Below are positions 17,701-24,927 of a stretch of DNA of 64,000 bases, one piece after another (within the stretch, counting starts at the first letter, position 1; the number at the start of each line of letters is the position of its first letter). A program made the translations under genes and the position numbers. The stretch is from assembly GCF_040438645.1 (NCBI RefSeq), contig NZ_CP159253.1, positions 3,100,001 through 3,164,000 of the forward strand, written 5' to 3'. The DNA is from Mesorhizobium sp. WSM2240 (GTDB lineage: Bacteria; Pseudomonadota; Alphaproteobacteria; Rhizobiales; Rhizobiaceae). The notes under the pieces are model-generated. The model was not told the origin of the DNA, did no database searches, and saw only the letters and a program-made list of their open reading frames with translations.

Positions 17701-20157
17701 ACGAAGGGCGATAAGTTCGGGACCAGCGCCGAAGAGCCCCGCTTCGTCGGACAGCGGCTTGATCTTGTTTTCGAGATCAATGACGAGCTTCTCCAGGATC
17801 GCCTGAAGACCTTGCGCTTCCTGGCCGGAAAGGTCGGCCAGGTTGGTTTGACCAGTCAGTGCGCGGAAGGCCTCGGCGACCTTGGGACCAAAGGCTGCGA
17901 GCACGTCGTCGTTGAACGAGGGGACGTCACCCGAATAGACAGCCCCGTTATTGCCGAAGCGCGACGAGGCGGCAGCGCCAGCAATGAAGCTACCCTCACC
18001 CTTGGTGTGGTCAGTAGCAGCGCCACGGAGGACCGCGATGCGTTGATCGAGCTGGGCCGTCAGGAGGTCGATCTGCGCGGGCAGATCGGCGACCATTTCG
18101 CCACGTAGATCCTTCATCGCCTCAATGAGATCGGCGACAGAGCTGGTCGACACATCAACCGAGCCGGCCAGCTCCTGGAAGCTGGCGACGATTTCCATGA
18201 TCTTAGTCTTGCGAAGGCTACCGTTTCCTTCCGCTTCGAGGCTGGCCTGCTTCTTGATCAGGTCATCCATCGCAGAGTTCAGGCTGTCGATACGATTGGT
18301 CGTGCCATCGACCTGGGCCTGGTATTCGTTCTGCTTGGCTTCCAGGGCGTCGAGCTGGGCCGCGGTTCGGCCGGCTGTGTCCCCGAAGCGCTGGAGCAGT
18401 GTGATGCCAGTCGTGAGTGCTGCGAGACCCAGGAAAACCGGGTTGGCGCTCATGGCCGCGGTGAGCAAACGGACCCCGCCAGCTGCTCCGGTAGCCGCCG
18501 TGCCGATGCCAATGAGGCCGAATACCAGCTTACCGATGCGGGCGATGAGAAGGGCCGAGACCAGGCTTGCGAAGACCGTACCCACGATCTCAACGACCGG
18601 CCCCATCTGACGCAAGGTGCTAAGGACCTCGGACCCGCCTTCCACCACGTCCTGCAGGGTGGCGAGGAACGGCTTGAAGGCGGTGTATGTCAGCGCGCCC
18701 AGGTTCGAGCCGAAGTTCGCCGCCGTGTTGGCGAGCGACTGCATCTGGGTCTCGTTCGCCTTGGCGGCGGCGTTTGACAGGATGAAGGACTGGCGCAGCT
18801 GCGCCATGACGTCCACGTTGTTCGACAAGGCCGTGTAGGCGGCGGCGGCACGCACCTCGAAGGCCTCGAACGCACTCGTGGTATCGAAGCCGGCAGCGCG
18901 AAGGTTCATCAGAACGCCGGTCAGGCCGTTCGTCTCAACGTCGATATCGGCCATGGTCAGGCCGAGGGATGCCATTTCCTTCTTCAGGTTCTTAGAGGGA
19001 GCCATCAGGTCGACCAGCAACTGCCGGAGGCCGGTGCCGATGGTGGAGCCCGAACGGATACCAGCGTTGGCGAGCGCGCCGACAGCTGCCGTGAGTTCGT
19101 TGTAGGAGACGCCCGCGGTGGCCGCGATGTTACCGGCGTACTGGAGCGAGAGGGCGAGCTGGTCGAGCGTCAGCTTCGACTCGTTGAGAGCCGCCGTGAA
19201 AACGTCGGACAGGTGGCCAGCTTCGGACGCCTGGAGATTGAAGATGTTGAGCGCGGACGTGACGACGTCCACAGCGGCTTTCAGGTCGGTGCCGGCAGCG
19301 GTGGCCAGCTTGGTGACAGGCTCGATCGCCTCGGCGACCTCACCGGCCGACATACCGGCCTGGCCCATGAGGGTGGCGGCTTCCGAGACCTCAAGCGCCG
19401 TGAACCGGGTCTTTTCCGAGACGGAGAGCAGACGCTCTTCCATCCGAGACATCTCGGTGTTGGTCGTCGCGGTGATGGCCTGGAACTGCCGGAACTCCTT
19501 GTCCAGCTGGGTAATGAAGTTGCCCAGGTAGAAGCCGGCGCCGTACACACCGCCGACCGCCATGTAGTTGCTCATGATGCCGGCTTGCGACATGAACTGG
19601 TTGGCGCCACCGTTGAGCTGCCGGCGCTCGCGCTGTTTGGAGAAGCCGTAAGCAGCGTCACCCATACGGGAGCGTTCGTTGCGGTCACTCATACGCTGAC
19701 GGAGGAGCTTCTCCTCGGTGGCACGATCGGTGAGTGACCGCTTGAGATCCCGCAGATATGCTGCGTTCGTCTCGTCGAAGTAACGATCCATCAACACCTT
19801 GGTGGTGCTGCGCATCTCGTTGATCTCGCGCTGGAACGCAGCACGATTGGCGCGGCTTTCCATGCTTCCTTGGGAATAGTTGGAGAGATAGGCTCCCCTT
19901 GTCGCTGCGAGCTTGGCTTCTTGCCGGCCAGTGTCCCGCCCCTTGGCGCGGAGTTTCGAGATCTGGGTTTCCAGGGTCTTGATGTAGGCGACGTAATCAG
20001 CAGCCTCCTTGCGGAGAGCCTGCTGGATCATTTTGGCTTCGTGAAGAAGTTTGTCACCGACCTCTTCAACGGACTTCTCAACCCGCTTGGTCTCGCGGAC
20101 GACGTCATCGACATTTGCCGTTACATCGTAATGAACTCCGTTCTTATCAATTGCCAA
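14776..20157 (-). CDS. Tape measure protein with lytic transglycosylase domain
   Basis: 1793 residues. The N-terminal third carries the tape-measure core (about residues 215-500, with GMSAGEVAEAIEPVTKLATA and alternating helices), followed by hydrophobic segments (about 520-600). Long coiled coils fill the middle. A soluble lytic transglycosylase domain lies at about 1155-1265 (IALAIASFESGFNPSA with likely catalytic glutamate; SSAAGIYQ). The start is TTG with AGGGGG six bases upstream; no nearby ATG fits. At about 0.15 nm per residue the tail would be near 270 nm long. The enzyme domain opens peptidoglycan during DNA entry. Confidence 0.92.
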   Translation of the reverse strand: MAIDKNGVHYDVTANVDDVVRETKRVEKSVEEVGDKLLHEAKMIQQALRKEAADYVAYIKTLETQISKLRAKGRDTGRQEAKLAATRGAYLSNYSQGSMESRANRAAFQREINEMRSTTKVLMDRYFDETNAAYLRDLKRSLTDRATEEKLLRQRMSDRNERSRMGDAAYGFSKQRERRQLNGGANQFMSQAGIMSNYMAVGGVYGAGFYLGNFITQLDKEFRQFQAITATTNTEMSRMEERLLSVSEKTRFTALEVSEAATLMGQAGMSAGEVAEAIEPVTKLATAAGTDLKAAVDVVTSALNIFNLQASEAGHLSDVFTAALNESKLTLDQLALSLQYAGNIAATAGVSYNELTAAVGALANAGIRSGSTIGTGLRQLLVDLMAPSKNLKKEMASLGLTMADIDVETNGLTGVLMNLRAAGFDTTSAFEAFEVRAAAAYTALSNNVDVMAQLRQSFILSNAAAKANETQMQSLANTAANFGSNLGALTYTAFKPFLATLQDVVEGGSEVLSTLRQMGPVVEIVGTVFASLVSALLIARIGKLVFGLIGIGTAATGAAGGVRLLTAAMSANPVFLGLAALTTGITLLQRFGDTAGRTAAQLDALEAKQNEYQAQVDGTTNRIDSLNSAMDDLIKKQASLEAEGNGSLRKTKIMEIVASFQELAGSVDVSTSSVADLIEAMKDLRGEMVADLPAQIDLLTAQLDQRIAVLRGAATDHTKGEGSFIAGAAASSRFGNNGAVYSGDVPSFNDDVLAAFGPKVAEAFRALTGQTNLADLSGQEAQGLQAILEKLVIDLENKIKPLSDEAGLFGAGPELIALRQDLNFVKQLVTAFKPLASSLIDIQSLGLQRDMKAGERASAVLQGTTGYKAGQDAEDEASKYLTEGLANVVRTEDSIIGAKEAYDALQTGLQVQLDTIEASLKSAAEEMRAQGFTEEEIKAAIDSSSLKNDEAKLKNAMKKGSADANAAYTDFMAYLLEQQKKNLNKEIGRVQKELGKAKTEFDVNRIEDRLYALNDELAKIEMDLFETDPHKDVGKSDADLQIAKKQIADEQRDRRDELVTTVIEKRAALAEEVNKTYIEKLETELGNVETEMSNLVNTVDQNSTVEYIKSVAAKLEELDRKAKALAGEIAGVTVSDDYSAFTVGGLPSASANDIQKKIIAAANANGIPPHIALAIASFESGFNPSAKNPMSSAAGIYQNTNGNWDSHGLPRSGRNNIDMQIEAGMKDMRRTQEGLGSTQLSFKDYYGSHLLGQAGYKKALSNLNGNAVSVLGSDAVHKNGGNINQTVSQFLDTIVAKASVHLEKTKDLVQRPMDAAGSALDAETEKLTADSTATVKEFGEKERKASVKRQVKILDSAAQAIEGQINTLMTQSGKAENPEALQSIIDQVRTKWAEMMEKEIEAFTVKNKGTDGFEERLADLTTDLEAGLTGKVVTLLDRYQAAIENQSYAPLQDAQANLAAAQNPLYAKNFTDADVAGLEKNVQLQERAAAVERLNQLEQLHAYILQQVAAAESQYGANSQQVQALKERQYSVEQSLGNARRQNTSDTEAAARGEITLAQSIEAANRAWMMRNGLMDQNGDMISAAERAGQAWGTVLDTLTSGFSQLFMDLAMGTESAEEAFKKFGLSVIQMLMQMIAKQLAFNLVQSLMGGASSGAGSFLGMLFGAGAATGQFVAGIKRAANGEYVSGNNPFRDSELRSVMPGEMILRTSAVNQIGRDALEKVNALGNRKIASGMPTIPQPEAQDSRPINIWAVLPEEQQQIGPEDVVAYISDDIRRRGVTRTLIKAINTGKM

Positions 20158-20808
20158 TATGGCCCCCTAATGTCTGGAACGCCGAGGTCAGTTCCGCCCA
20201 GCTTCCGATCTCTTGAACATCATCGTCGTCCTCATCGCTCGCTCCACCGAGTGCCTTCGACACGACCGTTGCCAGGTTGTCGAAGTGCTGTCCTAGTTCC
20301 GCGACCTTCTCTTCTGATGCCAATCGGACCAGCGTCCTGAGATCTTCGTGGGTGTAGTCCCAGTAGACCTCACGCAGGCGGCTTGGTCTTACTTTGAGCG
20401 TCCAGACGATGGCTTCTTCGAAGGAGAGGCCTGTAAGCCATTCAGTGAAGACACGTCCGCTGTGAGACTTTCGAGCTGGCCCTTCAGACCCTTCACTCGC
20501 TCCATCGAGCGCACGAAAAAAGAGATGGCATGATCCACCTCCCATGCCAGGAGGGCTTCAATGTCGGACATGGGGATATCGAGGTCGTCAAGCTCGACCA
20601 CTTCGTCGATGATCTTGCCGGTCTTGCTACGCTCATGGAGCGCGGTGATCAGGACGGCCTCACGCAGTTCTGGGTTGAAGTAGACGCTTGCTGCGACGGC
20701 CGGATCACCCATGAGGGCGGTGATCGTGTTCAGCAAACCGAACGACATAAAAATTTCGCGCGGCTTGCCGTCTTGGGTAATTTCGAAGCGGTCTTTGAGG
20801 TCGGACAT
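20147..20808 (-). CDS. Tail assembly chaperone GT (frameshift product)
   Basis: A -1 ribosomal frameshift joins the G frame (98 codons from 20808) to the downstream T frame ending at 20147, giving about 220 residues. The T frame is open across the slip site and continues as SFF-RALDGASEGSEGPARK, then GLSFEEAIVWTLKVRPSRL and an acidic DEDDDD stretch. In lambda the equivalent G/GT pair holds the tape measure during tail tube assembly. It lies between the major tail protein and the tape measure, exactly where GT is expected. Confidence 0.8.
20389..20808 (-). CDS. Tail assembly chaperone G (non-shifted product)
   Basis: 139 residues from the ATG at 20808, which has AGGAG 8 bases upstream. It starts MSDLKDRFEITQDGKPREIF. 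The middle (LREAVLITALHERSKTG, then acidic VVELDDLDIPMSDIEALL) is typical of small tail chaperones. Most ribosomes should make this form and stop at 20389. It follows the strong terminator after the major tail gene, so it is expressed from read-through. Confidence 0.82.
   Translation of the reverse strand: MSDLKDRFEITQDGKPREIFMSFGLLNTITALMGDPAVAASVYFNPELREAVLITALHERSKTGKIIDEVVELDDLDIPMSDIEALLAWEVDHAISFFVRSMERVKGLKGQLESLTADVSSLNGLQASPSKKPSSGRSK
20515..20521 (-). other. -1 frameshift slippery heptamer U UUU UUC
   Basis: On the coding strand the heptamer TTTTTTC sits in the G frame as tcT TTT TTC, which is the canonical X XXY YYZ pattern. Slipping back one base gives TTT TTT followed by CGT, entering the T frame that runs open to 20147. 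Downstream sequence is GC-rich and could fold as a stimulator. Confidence 0.8.
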
Positions 20809-20828
20809 GTGGTCTCCTAGAACGAAAA

Positions 20829-20863
20829 AGTCCTCCCCGATGATGTAGTAATCGGGGAGGACT
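20829..20863 (-). terminator. Strong intrinsic terminator after the major tail protein gene
   Basis: A perfect 12-bp stem (AGTCCTCCCCGA / TCGGGGAGGACT) with an 11-base loop is followed on the minus strand by CTTTTTCGTT. It lies 22 bases after the major tail stop. It should lower transcription of the downstream chaperone, tape measure and tail-tip genes relative to the abundant tube protein. Confidence 0.88.
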
Positions 20864-20884
20864 TGTTCTACGGAGTTTCGGAAA

Positions 20885-21688
20885 TTAGCGGGCCAGCAGG
20901 ACCGCCTGGGCCTGGCCATATTCCGAATAGAACGGATCGGCCATGACCATCTCATAGGGCTGCATCTCGAATGGCATGTTCGAGAAGTTGTCCGACGCGA
21001 AGGAGACGCCCAGACCGCGGGTCACCTTGACCTTCGGCAGCAGGATCGTGAAGGGCGAGTTGTCCTTCGGCAGGATGCCCGTCACCTTACATGCGAGGTC
21101 CGGCTGCGTGACCGACGTGCCGATGTCGACACGCTTCAGACGACCAACGCGGGTGCCGATCGGGAAGCTCATACCAGCGGGGACTTCGAAGCCCGCAGCC
21201 GGCGTAATCTCCGGAGACGCCGGGACCGTGATGTCGATCGCGCCGACCTTCACGACATGGACGTAGTCGTCCTGGCCCTTCTGGAGAAAGATGTAGTCGC
21301 CCACGGCGATCGGGGCAGTCGTCGCCGCAGCGAGCGTCAGCTCCGTCGAGGCGTCGTCGGCTACAGCCGCGAGAGCAGACCACTCGTCGACAACGTCGTA
21401 GCTCGTGCCCGAGGCGTCCAGGCCAGCTGCGAACGCGAGGTTCTTTGCCGTGAACTCGTACACTTCGCACGAGGTCCGCAGGCCTTCGCCGGTGCGTACC
21501 GACATCACGACCGCGTTGCGAATGCCCTGGGTCAGCTCGGTATATTGAGCTTCACCGGTGAGCTGGAAGTTCTTGACGAGACCGATCGAGTGTTCGGTCG
21601 GGTTGAGGGCGTGAAGGTCAGCGAGGGGTCCAAGCATGACGGTCGCCGTCGACAGCATGAACTTATTCGTTTTGGCGTTACCGGCCAT
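20885..21688 (-). CDS. Major tail (tube) protein
   Basis: 267 residues from the ATG at 21688, which has AAAGGAGA upstream; longer frames have no such site. Beginning MAGNAKTNKFMLSTATVMLG, it has the beta-sandwich pattern of siphovirus tube proteins, with an inserted DYIFLQKGQDDYVHVVKVG hairpin. It is the subunit of the tail tube. A strong ribosome binding site and a downstream terminator both point to very high expression. The assignment follows from size, position and family-like sequence. Confidence 0.82.
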   Translation of the reverse strand: MAGNAKTNKFMLSTATVMLGPLADLHALNPTEHSIGLVKNFQLTGEAQYTELTQGIRNAVVMSVRTGEGLRTSCEVYEFTAKNLAFAAGLDASGTSYDVVDEWSALAAVADDASTELTLAAATTAPIAVGDYIFLQKGQDDYVHVVKVGAIDITVPASPEITPAAGFEVPAGMSFPIGTRVGRLKRVDIGTSVTQPDLACKVTGILPKDNSPFTILLPKVKVTRGLGVSFASDNFSNMPFEMQPYEMVMADPFYSEYGQAQAVLLAR

Positions 21689-21740
21689 GGGTTTCTCCTT
21701 TGTGAAATAGGCACTTGTTAGGTGGTAACGACGCCTTACA

Positions 21741-21759
21741 TGCACAACGAAGCTGTGCA
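21741..21759. promoter_or_regulatory. Inverted repeat between divergent major tail and RHH genes, operator candidate
   Basis: TGCACA-N7-TGTGCA lies 16 bases before the plus-strand RHH gene, in the 86-bp gap upstream of the major tail gene. A CATAAT hexamer at 21761 could be its -10 element. RHH proteins often autoregulate through such sites. Confidence 0.4.
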
Positions 21760-21774
21760 GCATAATGGTGTAAA

Positions 21775-21966
21775 ATGAAGCGCATAACCCTGAACGTGGA
21801 CGACGAATTGAAGGAGCTGTTAGAGCGTCGTGCTCACTTCCTTCGGCGCTCGTTGTCCTCGGAGATCGTCATTCTTGTCGAGACCGCTCTCGCACAGGAA
21901 GACGAAAGCAATCGAGCCATTCTCCAGGCGACCTATGCCAGTGGGTCGACCAACGCCTCGATCTGA
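21775..21966 (+). CDS. Ribbon-helix-helix (Arc/CopG-type) protein on the opposite strand
   Basis: 63 residues: MKRITLNVDDELKELLERRA is a beta strand followed by a first helix, then RRSLSSEIVILVETAL is the second helix of an Arc-like domain. It is the only plus-strand gene inside the late operon. It has its own upstream inverted repeat, and its 3' end overlaps the tail terminator gene by 34 bases. It may be a moron regulator or an antitoxin without partner; no toxin is adjacent. Confidence 0.72.
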   Translation: MKRITLNVDDELKELLERRAHFLRRSLSSEIVILVETALAQEDESNRAILQATYASGSTNASI

Positions 21967-22382
21967 ATAAACTGCATGGCCCTCTGGCTGGTCCTCGATA
22001 ACGGCGCCACAGTCACGCCGTCGATTATTTTCATCCAGCTATAGGCCTCCTCGGTCTTGCTATCGAAGACCGAGATCCTCGTCCCCGTTGAGAGCGACTT
22101 GAACAGGAAGTCGATCATTTCCCGGTGGATGAACAATCCCTGATCATTGTATGAGCCCAGGCCTACCACGAAGCTTGCGTGGTACATCTCCTGGGACTGT
22201 TGCTCCAAGGCGAGCGAGGCCGGCCCGACCAGATGAACGGCCGGCAACTCTTCAATGTTCGCATGAGCTTCCCAGTCGATCATCTCAATACTCTCGGCCG
22301 GCGTGATACCGTTGGCGACGATCATGCTCCTCTGCTGATTGATGTAGGCCGCGATGGACGTCCAGACGTTCATGTAGGTCAT
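21933..22382 (-). CDS. Tail terminator / tail completion protein candidate
   Basis: 149 residues. Mixed alpha/beta: an N-terminal helix with WTSIAAYINQQRS, then WEAHANIEELPAVHLVGP and alternating strands ending in MQFIQIEALV. Its place directly upstream of the major tail gene and downstream of an HK97-gp10-like gene is that of the tail terminator (lambda U). Sequence similarity is too weak to be certain. Confidence 0.6.
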   Translation of the reverse strand: MTYMNVWTSIAAYINQQRSMIVANGITPAESIEMIDWEAHANIEELPAVHLVGPASLALEQQSQEMYHASFVVGLGSYNDQGLFIHREMIDFLFKSLSTGTRISVFDSKTEEAYSWMKIIDGVTVAPLSRTSQRAMQFIQIEALVDPLA

Positions 22383-23287
22383 TAGCGGATCTCCGAAATT
22401 CTGTGTTTGTTGATCGTCTGATCCACGGCGCGTGGGACTCGGACTGTGAAGAAGTACGCCAGGGCGGGTTCAAGCAGCGGGCGATAGATCGGGCCGCGCT
22501 TTTCTCGGCTGACGGAGCGGCCCCGATCGGTGAGCGCCGGCCCCATCAGTTTCTGGATCGATTGGCTGCTCAATCCCATGCGTCGGGCGAGATAGGTGAT
22601 GTCCGACTTGGTGGTCGACATGTCGTCGAAGATGTCCTCGTTCAGGATCGAGGCGATGCGGTTTGCGCGGGACTGCGAGAAGAGGTTCACCTCGATCTCG
22701 GCGATTTTGTAGATCCGACTGCCGCCCGGGTCGTGATAGTACGGTCTGATCCTCACCGGGCCGTGGGTCACCTCACCATTCGGCTTACGACCGACCATGC
22801 CCTGGTTCATCTTGACCAGGTGTGCTCCGACGTTTGCTTTGATGTCCTGACGCAAACCACCCTCGTGCAGAAAGAACCGGTTCTTGTTGGCCGACTTCCG
22901 TCTGACGGTGCTCAACGAGAGGTTCTTCCAGTGTGCTTCGATCTCGCCCTCGAACTTGTCGATCGGGGTGGTGCCGTGACCAACGCCGGCTGGATGGCCG
23001 ATCAGATGCGTGGCGATGAACTGGCCAACCTTGCGGAGCTCCCGATCGACCCCTTTCGCCACCTCGGCGGCGAGGACCGCAGCCTCGACACGGAAGAAGG
23101 CGCGCTCGTTAGCGGCGCGGATCGACTTCGCGAGCTCGCGGGCGATCGTCTCGGCGGCGTAGCCAACGTCCTGGCCGACACCCCCGTAGCTTCGGCTGAT
23201 CGATGCAGCGCCGACAAGGCCGTCCAGTGGTTGGCCTTTACGCAGAGAGAAGTTGACGGTGACTTTGGCTCTAGCTGATTTCGCCAT
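22382..23287 (-). CDS. Head-tail junction/tail completion protein
   Basis: 301 residues, basic and helical at the start, in the position of HK97 gp10/lambda Z-type proteins between the head connectors and the tail terminator. No enzyme motif is visible. It overlaps the upstream gene by 17 bases and the downstream one by 1, so it is translated with them. The name is inferred from gene order. Confidence 0.55.
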   Translation of the reverse strand: MAKSARAKVTVNFSLRKGQPLDGLVGAASISRSYGGVGQDVGYAAETIARELAKSIRAANERAFFRVEAAVLAAEVAKGVDRELRKVGQFIATHLIGHPAGVGHGTTPIDKFEGEIEAHWKNLSLSTVRRKSANKNRFFLHEGGLRQDIKANVGAHLVKMNQGMVGRKPNGEVTHGPVRIRPYYHDPGGSRIYKIAEIEVNLFSQSRANRIASILNEDIFDDMSTTKSDITYLARRMGLSSQSIQKLMGPALTDRGRSVSREKRGPIYRPLLEPALAYFFTVRVPRAVDQTINKHRISEIR

Positions 23288-23807
23288 AGGTCACCCCGAG
23301 GGCCGTGTCGATCCGGCGAACGATGGCATCGTCCACTCGGTCGCCGAGCGCGAGCTCCGCAGAGGTGAGGATGCGACGGGTCTCTTCGGCGATGTTGGTC
23401 ACCGAGTCAGGGAACTGCCGGCCGGTCATCTCAACCAGGCAGGGGATCAATCCCAGGTCCTGTTCGGCGCTCTCGCGTGAGAGGCCGGTCAGGGTGTCCT
23501 TGCCAGTGGTTGCGCGCTTCCAGGCGAAGTCAGCGTTCACCTTAAACAGACGAAAGGTGAAGTGCCCGCCATGTTGGGAGTGCCCGTGGCTGGCGACGAT
23601 GTATCGCTGGCTCAGATCGTCCAGGATGATGTTGCGGGGCGACACGATCCCCTGAACCGTCGTGCGGAGCATGAGGCGCGGGATCGAGAAGTCGTAGGAC
23701 GGGATCTCCCCTTCCTCGACCGGCATGATGGTGCCGTAGAAGGGTTGCCCGTTCTCCTTGACGATGGTGGTCTGGAAACGGAGCGCTGCGGACTGGAGGC
23801 TGGGCAT
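23271..23807 (-). CDS. Head-tail joining protein candidate
   Basis: 178 residues. An N-terminal half of beta strands (SYDFSIPRLMLRTTVQGIV, HFTFRLFKV) fits a head-closure or stopper protein, and the C-terminal half is helical. It lies 4 bases below the connector gene. No conserved catalytic residues. Assignment from gene order. Confidence 0.5.
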   Translation of the reverse strand: MPSLQSAALRFQTTIVKENGQPFYGTIMPVEEGEIPSYDFSIPRLMLRTTVQGIVSPRNIILDDLSQRYIVASHGHSQHGGHFTFRLFKVNADFAWKRATTGKDTLTGLSRESAEQDLGLIPCLVEMTGRQFPDSVTNIAEETRRILTSAELALGDRVDDAIVRRIDTALGVTYGEIS

Positions 23808-23811
23808 GCTG

Positions 23812-24522
23812 TTACCCCGTGAATGGGTCGGCGTCGGTGGTGGTGATCATCAGGGGGAAGCCTGGATCGACAGCCGTGGGGTTGATCACCGCCAGGGCGT
23901 CCGACAGACGGCCCTGGGCGACCTTCTGCAGATCGGAGAAGTCCTTGCGGGCGTTGCGACGGAACGACAGGGCGCCGTCGCTCTCTTCCATGGCGACCCG
24001 ATTGGAAAGGCCGGGGATCACCTTGAGAGCGGCGTGATAGAGGATCGCCTCATTGGCTCGCAGCTCGGCTTGCTCACCGGAGGTGAGAGCGGCCGACATC
24101 ATAGCGCGGGAGGTCGCGAACTCGAGGTCCAGAAGCGACTGGGCCAGGTCGATCGAGCCGTCCGGCAGCTCGTTGGTATTCACACCCAGGAAATCGCGGA
24201 CGTCCTGGGGACGGACGGTGTATTGGATGGCCGGCACCAGCCGGTATGGTTCAGAGACCGTGAAGCTCGCACCGCCGCGCAGGGCGGTGATGGTCACGAG
24301 ACGACGGGCGAATGAGGTGGCGATCTGGTTGTGTTCGGCGGGGACCGTCACATAGACGCGGAGATCGGTCGGGCCGGTGACGAGGTTCTCGGTATAGAGC
24401 TCCGTGCCGTCAGGGCCTGAAACGGAAAGCACCGCCGATCCCTGGTCGGGGATGGCGGGCTGGCCGTTCATGATGAAGTTGACCGGCAGGGTTACGGCCT
24501 TGCCGGCCTCGAAGGTGAGCAT
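23812..24522 (-). CDS. Head-tail connector protein candidate
   Basis: 236 residues. The first 100 residues are a beta-rich domain (FEAGKAVTLPVNFIMNGQP). The second part is helical (VRPQDVRDFLGVN, then QSLLDLEFATSRAMM) and resembles small adaptor proteins that dock under the portal. Its place between capsid and tail genes supports that. The two-part architecture suggests a fusion of a beta domain with an adaptor. Confidence 0.55.
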   Translation of the reverse strand: MLTFEAGKAVTLPVNFIMNGQPAIPDQGSAVLSVSGPDGTELYTENLVTGPTDLRVYVTVPAEHNQIATSFARRLVTITALRGGASFTVSEPYRLVPAIQYTVRPQDVRDFLGVNTNELPDGSIDLAQSLLDLEFATSRAMMSAALTSGEQAELRANEAILYHAALKVIPGLSNRVAMEESDGALSFRRNARKDFSDLQKVAQGRLSDALAVINPTAVDPGFPLMITTTDADPFTG

Positions 24523-24881
24523 TATTCGCCGGCCCCGTTTTCGTCGGTCTCATCGGTCTCGTCGGTCTCGGCGACCTTCTTGCCTCGGCGCTTCTTCGGC
24601 TTCTCGACGGCTTCCTTGCCGAACTCGGCCAGGAATGAGTCGATCGCGAGCGGCATGTCGCCCTTGGCTTCGGCCAGGTACGCGATGAAGTCGGCGTCGG
24701 TGGCCTCGTCCTTGAGCTCGCCATGGACGCGGATCTGGGCGCGGCCGATGCGGTCTTGGATGAAGTTCGAGTTCTCGATGACACACGGCCGATTGGCGCG
24801 GAGCAGCTGACCCTTGTAGGAAAGGTCCAACAGCTGGAAGCTACCCTTGGTCTCTGCGAGTAGTTTGATCATTTTTCTCAT
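24522..24881 (-). CDS. Small protein after the major capsid gene, acidic repeat tail
   Basis: 119 residues. A compact N-terminal domain (IKLLAETKGSFQLLDLSYKG, then RPCVIENSNFIQDRIGRAQ) is followed by a basic KKRRGKK patch and an acidic TDETDETDEN repeat. This may be a minor head or head-completion protein. A second ATG (MIKLL) three codons in could be the start. Function unrecognised. Confidence 0.55.
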   Translation of the reverse strand: MRKMIKLLAETKGSFQLLDLSYKGQLLRANRPCVIENSNFIQDRIGRAQIRVHGELKDEATDADFIAYLAEAKGDMPLAIDSFLAEFGKEAVEKPKKRRGKKVAETDETDETDENGAGE

Positions 24882-24895
24882 TCCATGAGAGGAGA

Positions 24896-24919
24896 CCCGC
24901 CGCCCCGGAGGGCGGCGGG
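24896..24919 (-). other. GC hairpin after the major capsid gene
   Basis: A perfect 9-bp stem CCCGCCGCC / GGCGGCGGG with a 6-base loop lies 8 bases below the capsid stop. No T tract follows on the minus strand, so it is better read as an mRNA 3'-end stabiliser or partial attenuator than as a full terminator. Confidence 0.6.
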
Positions 24920-24927
24920 ATCATCCA

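Noticed and set aside
22403..23278. 291-residue plus-strand frame
   Set aside because: Antisense to the head-tail junction gene in a coupled late operon.
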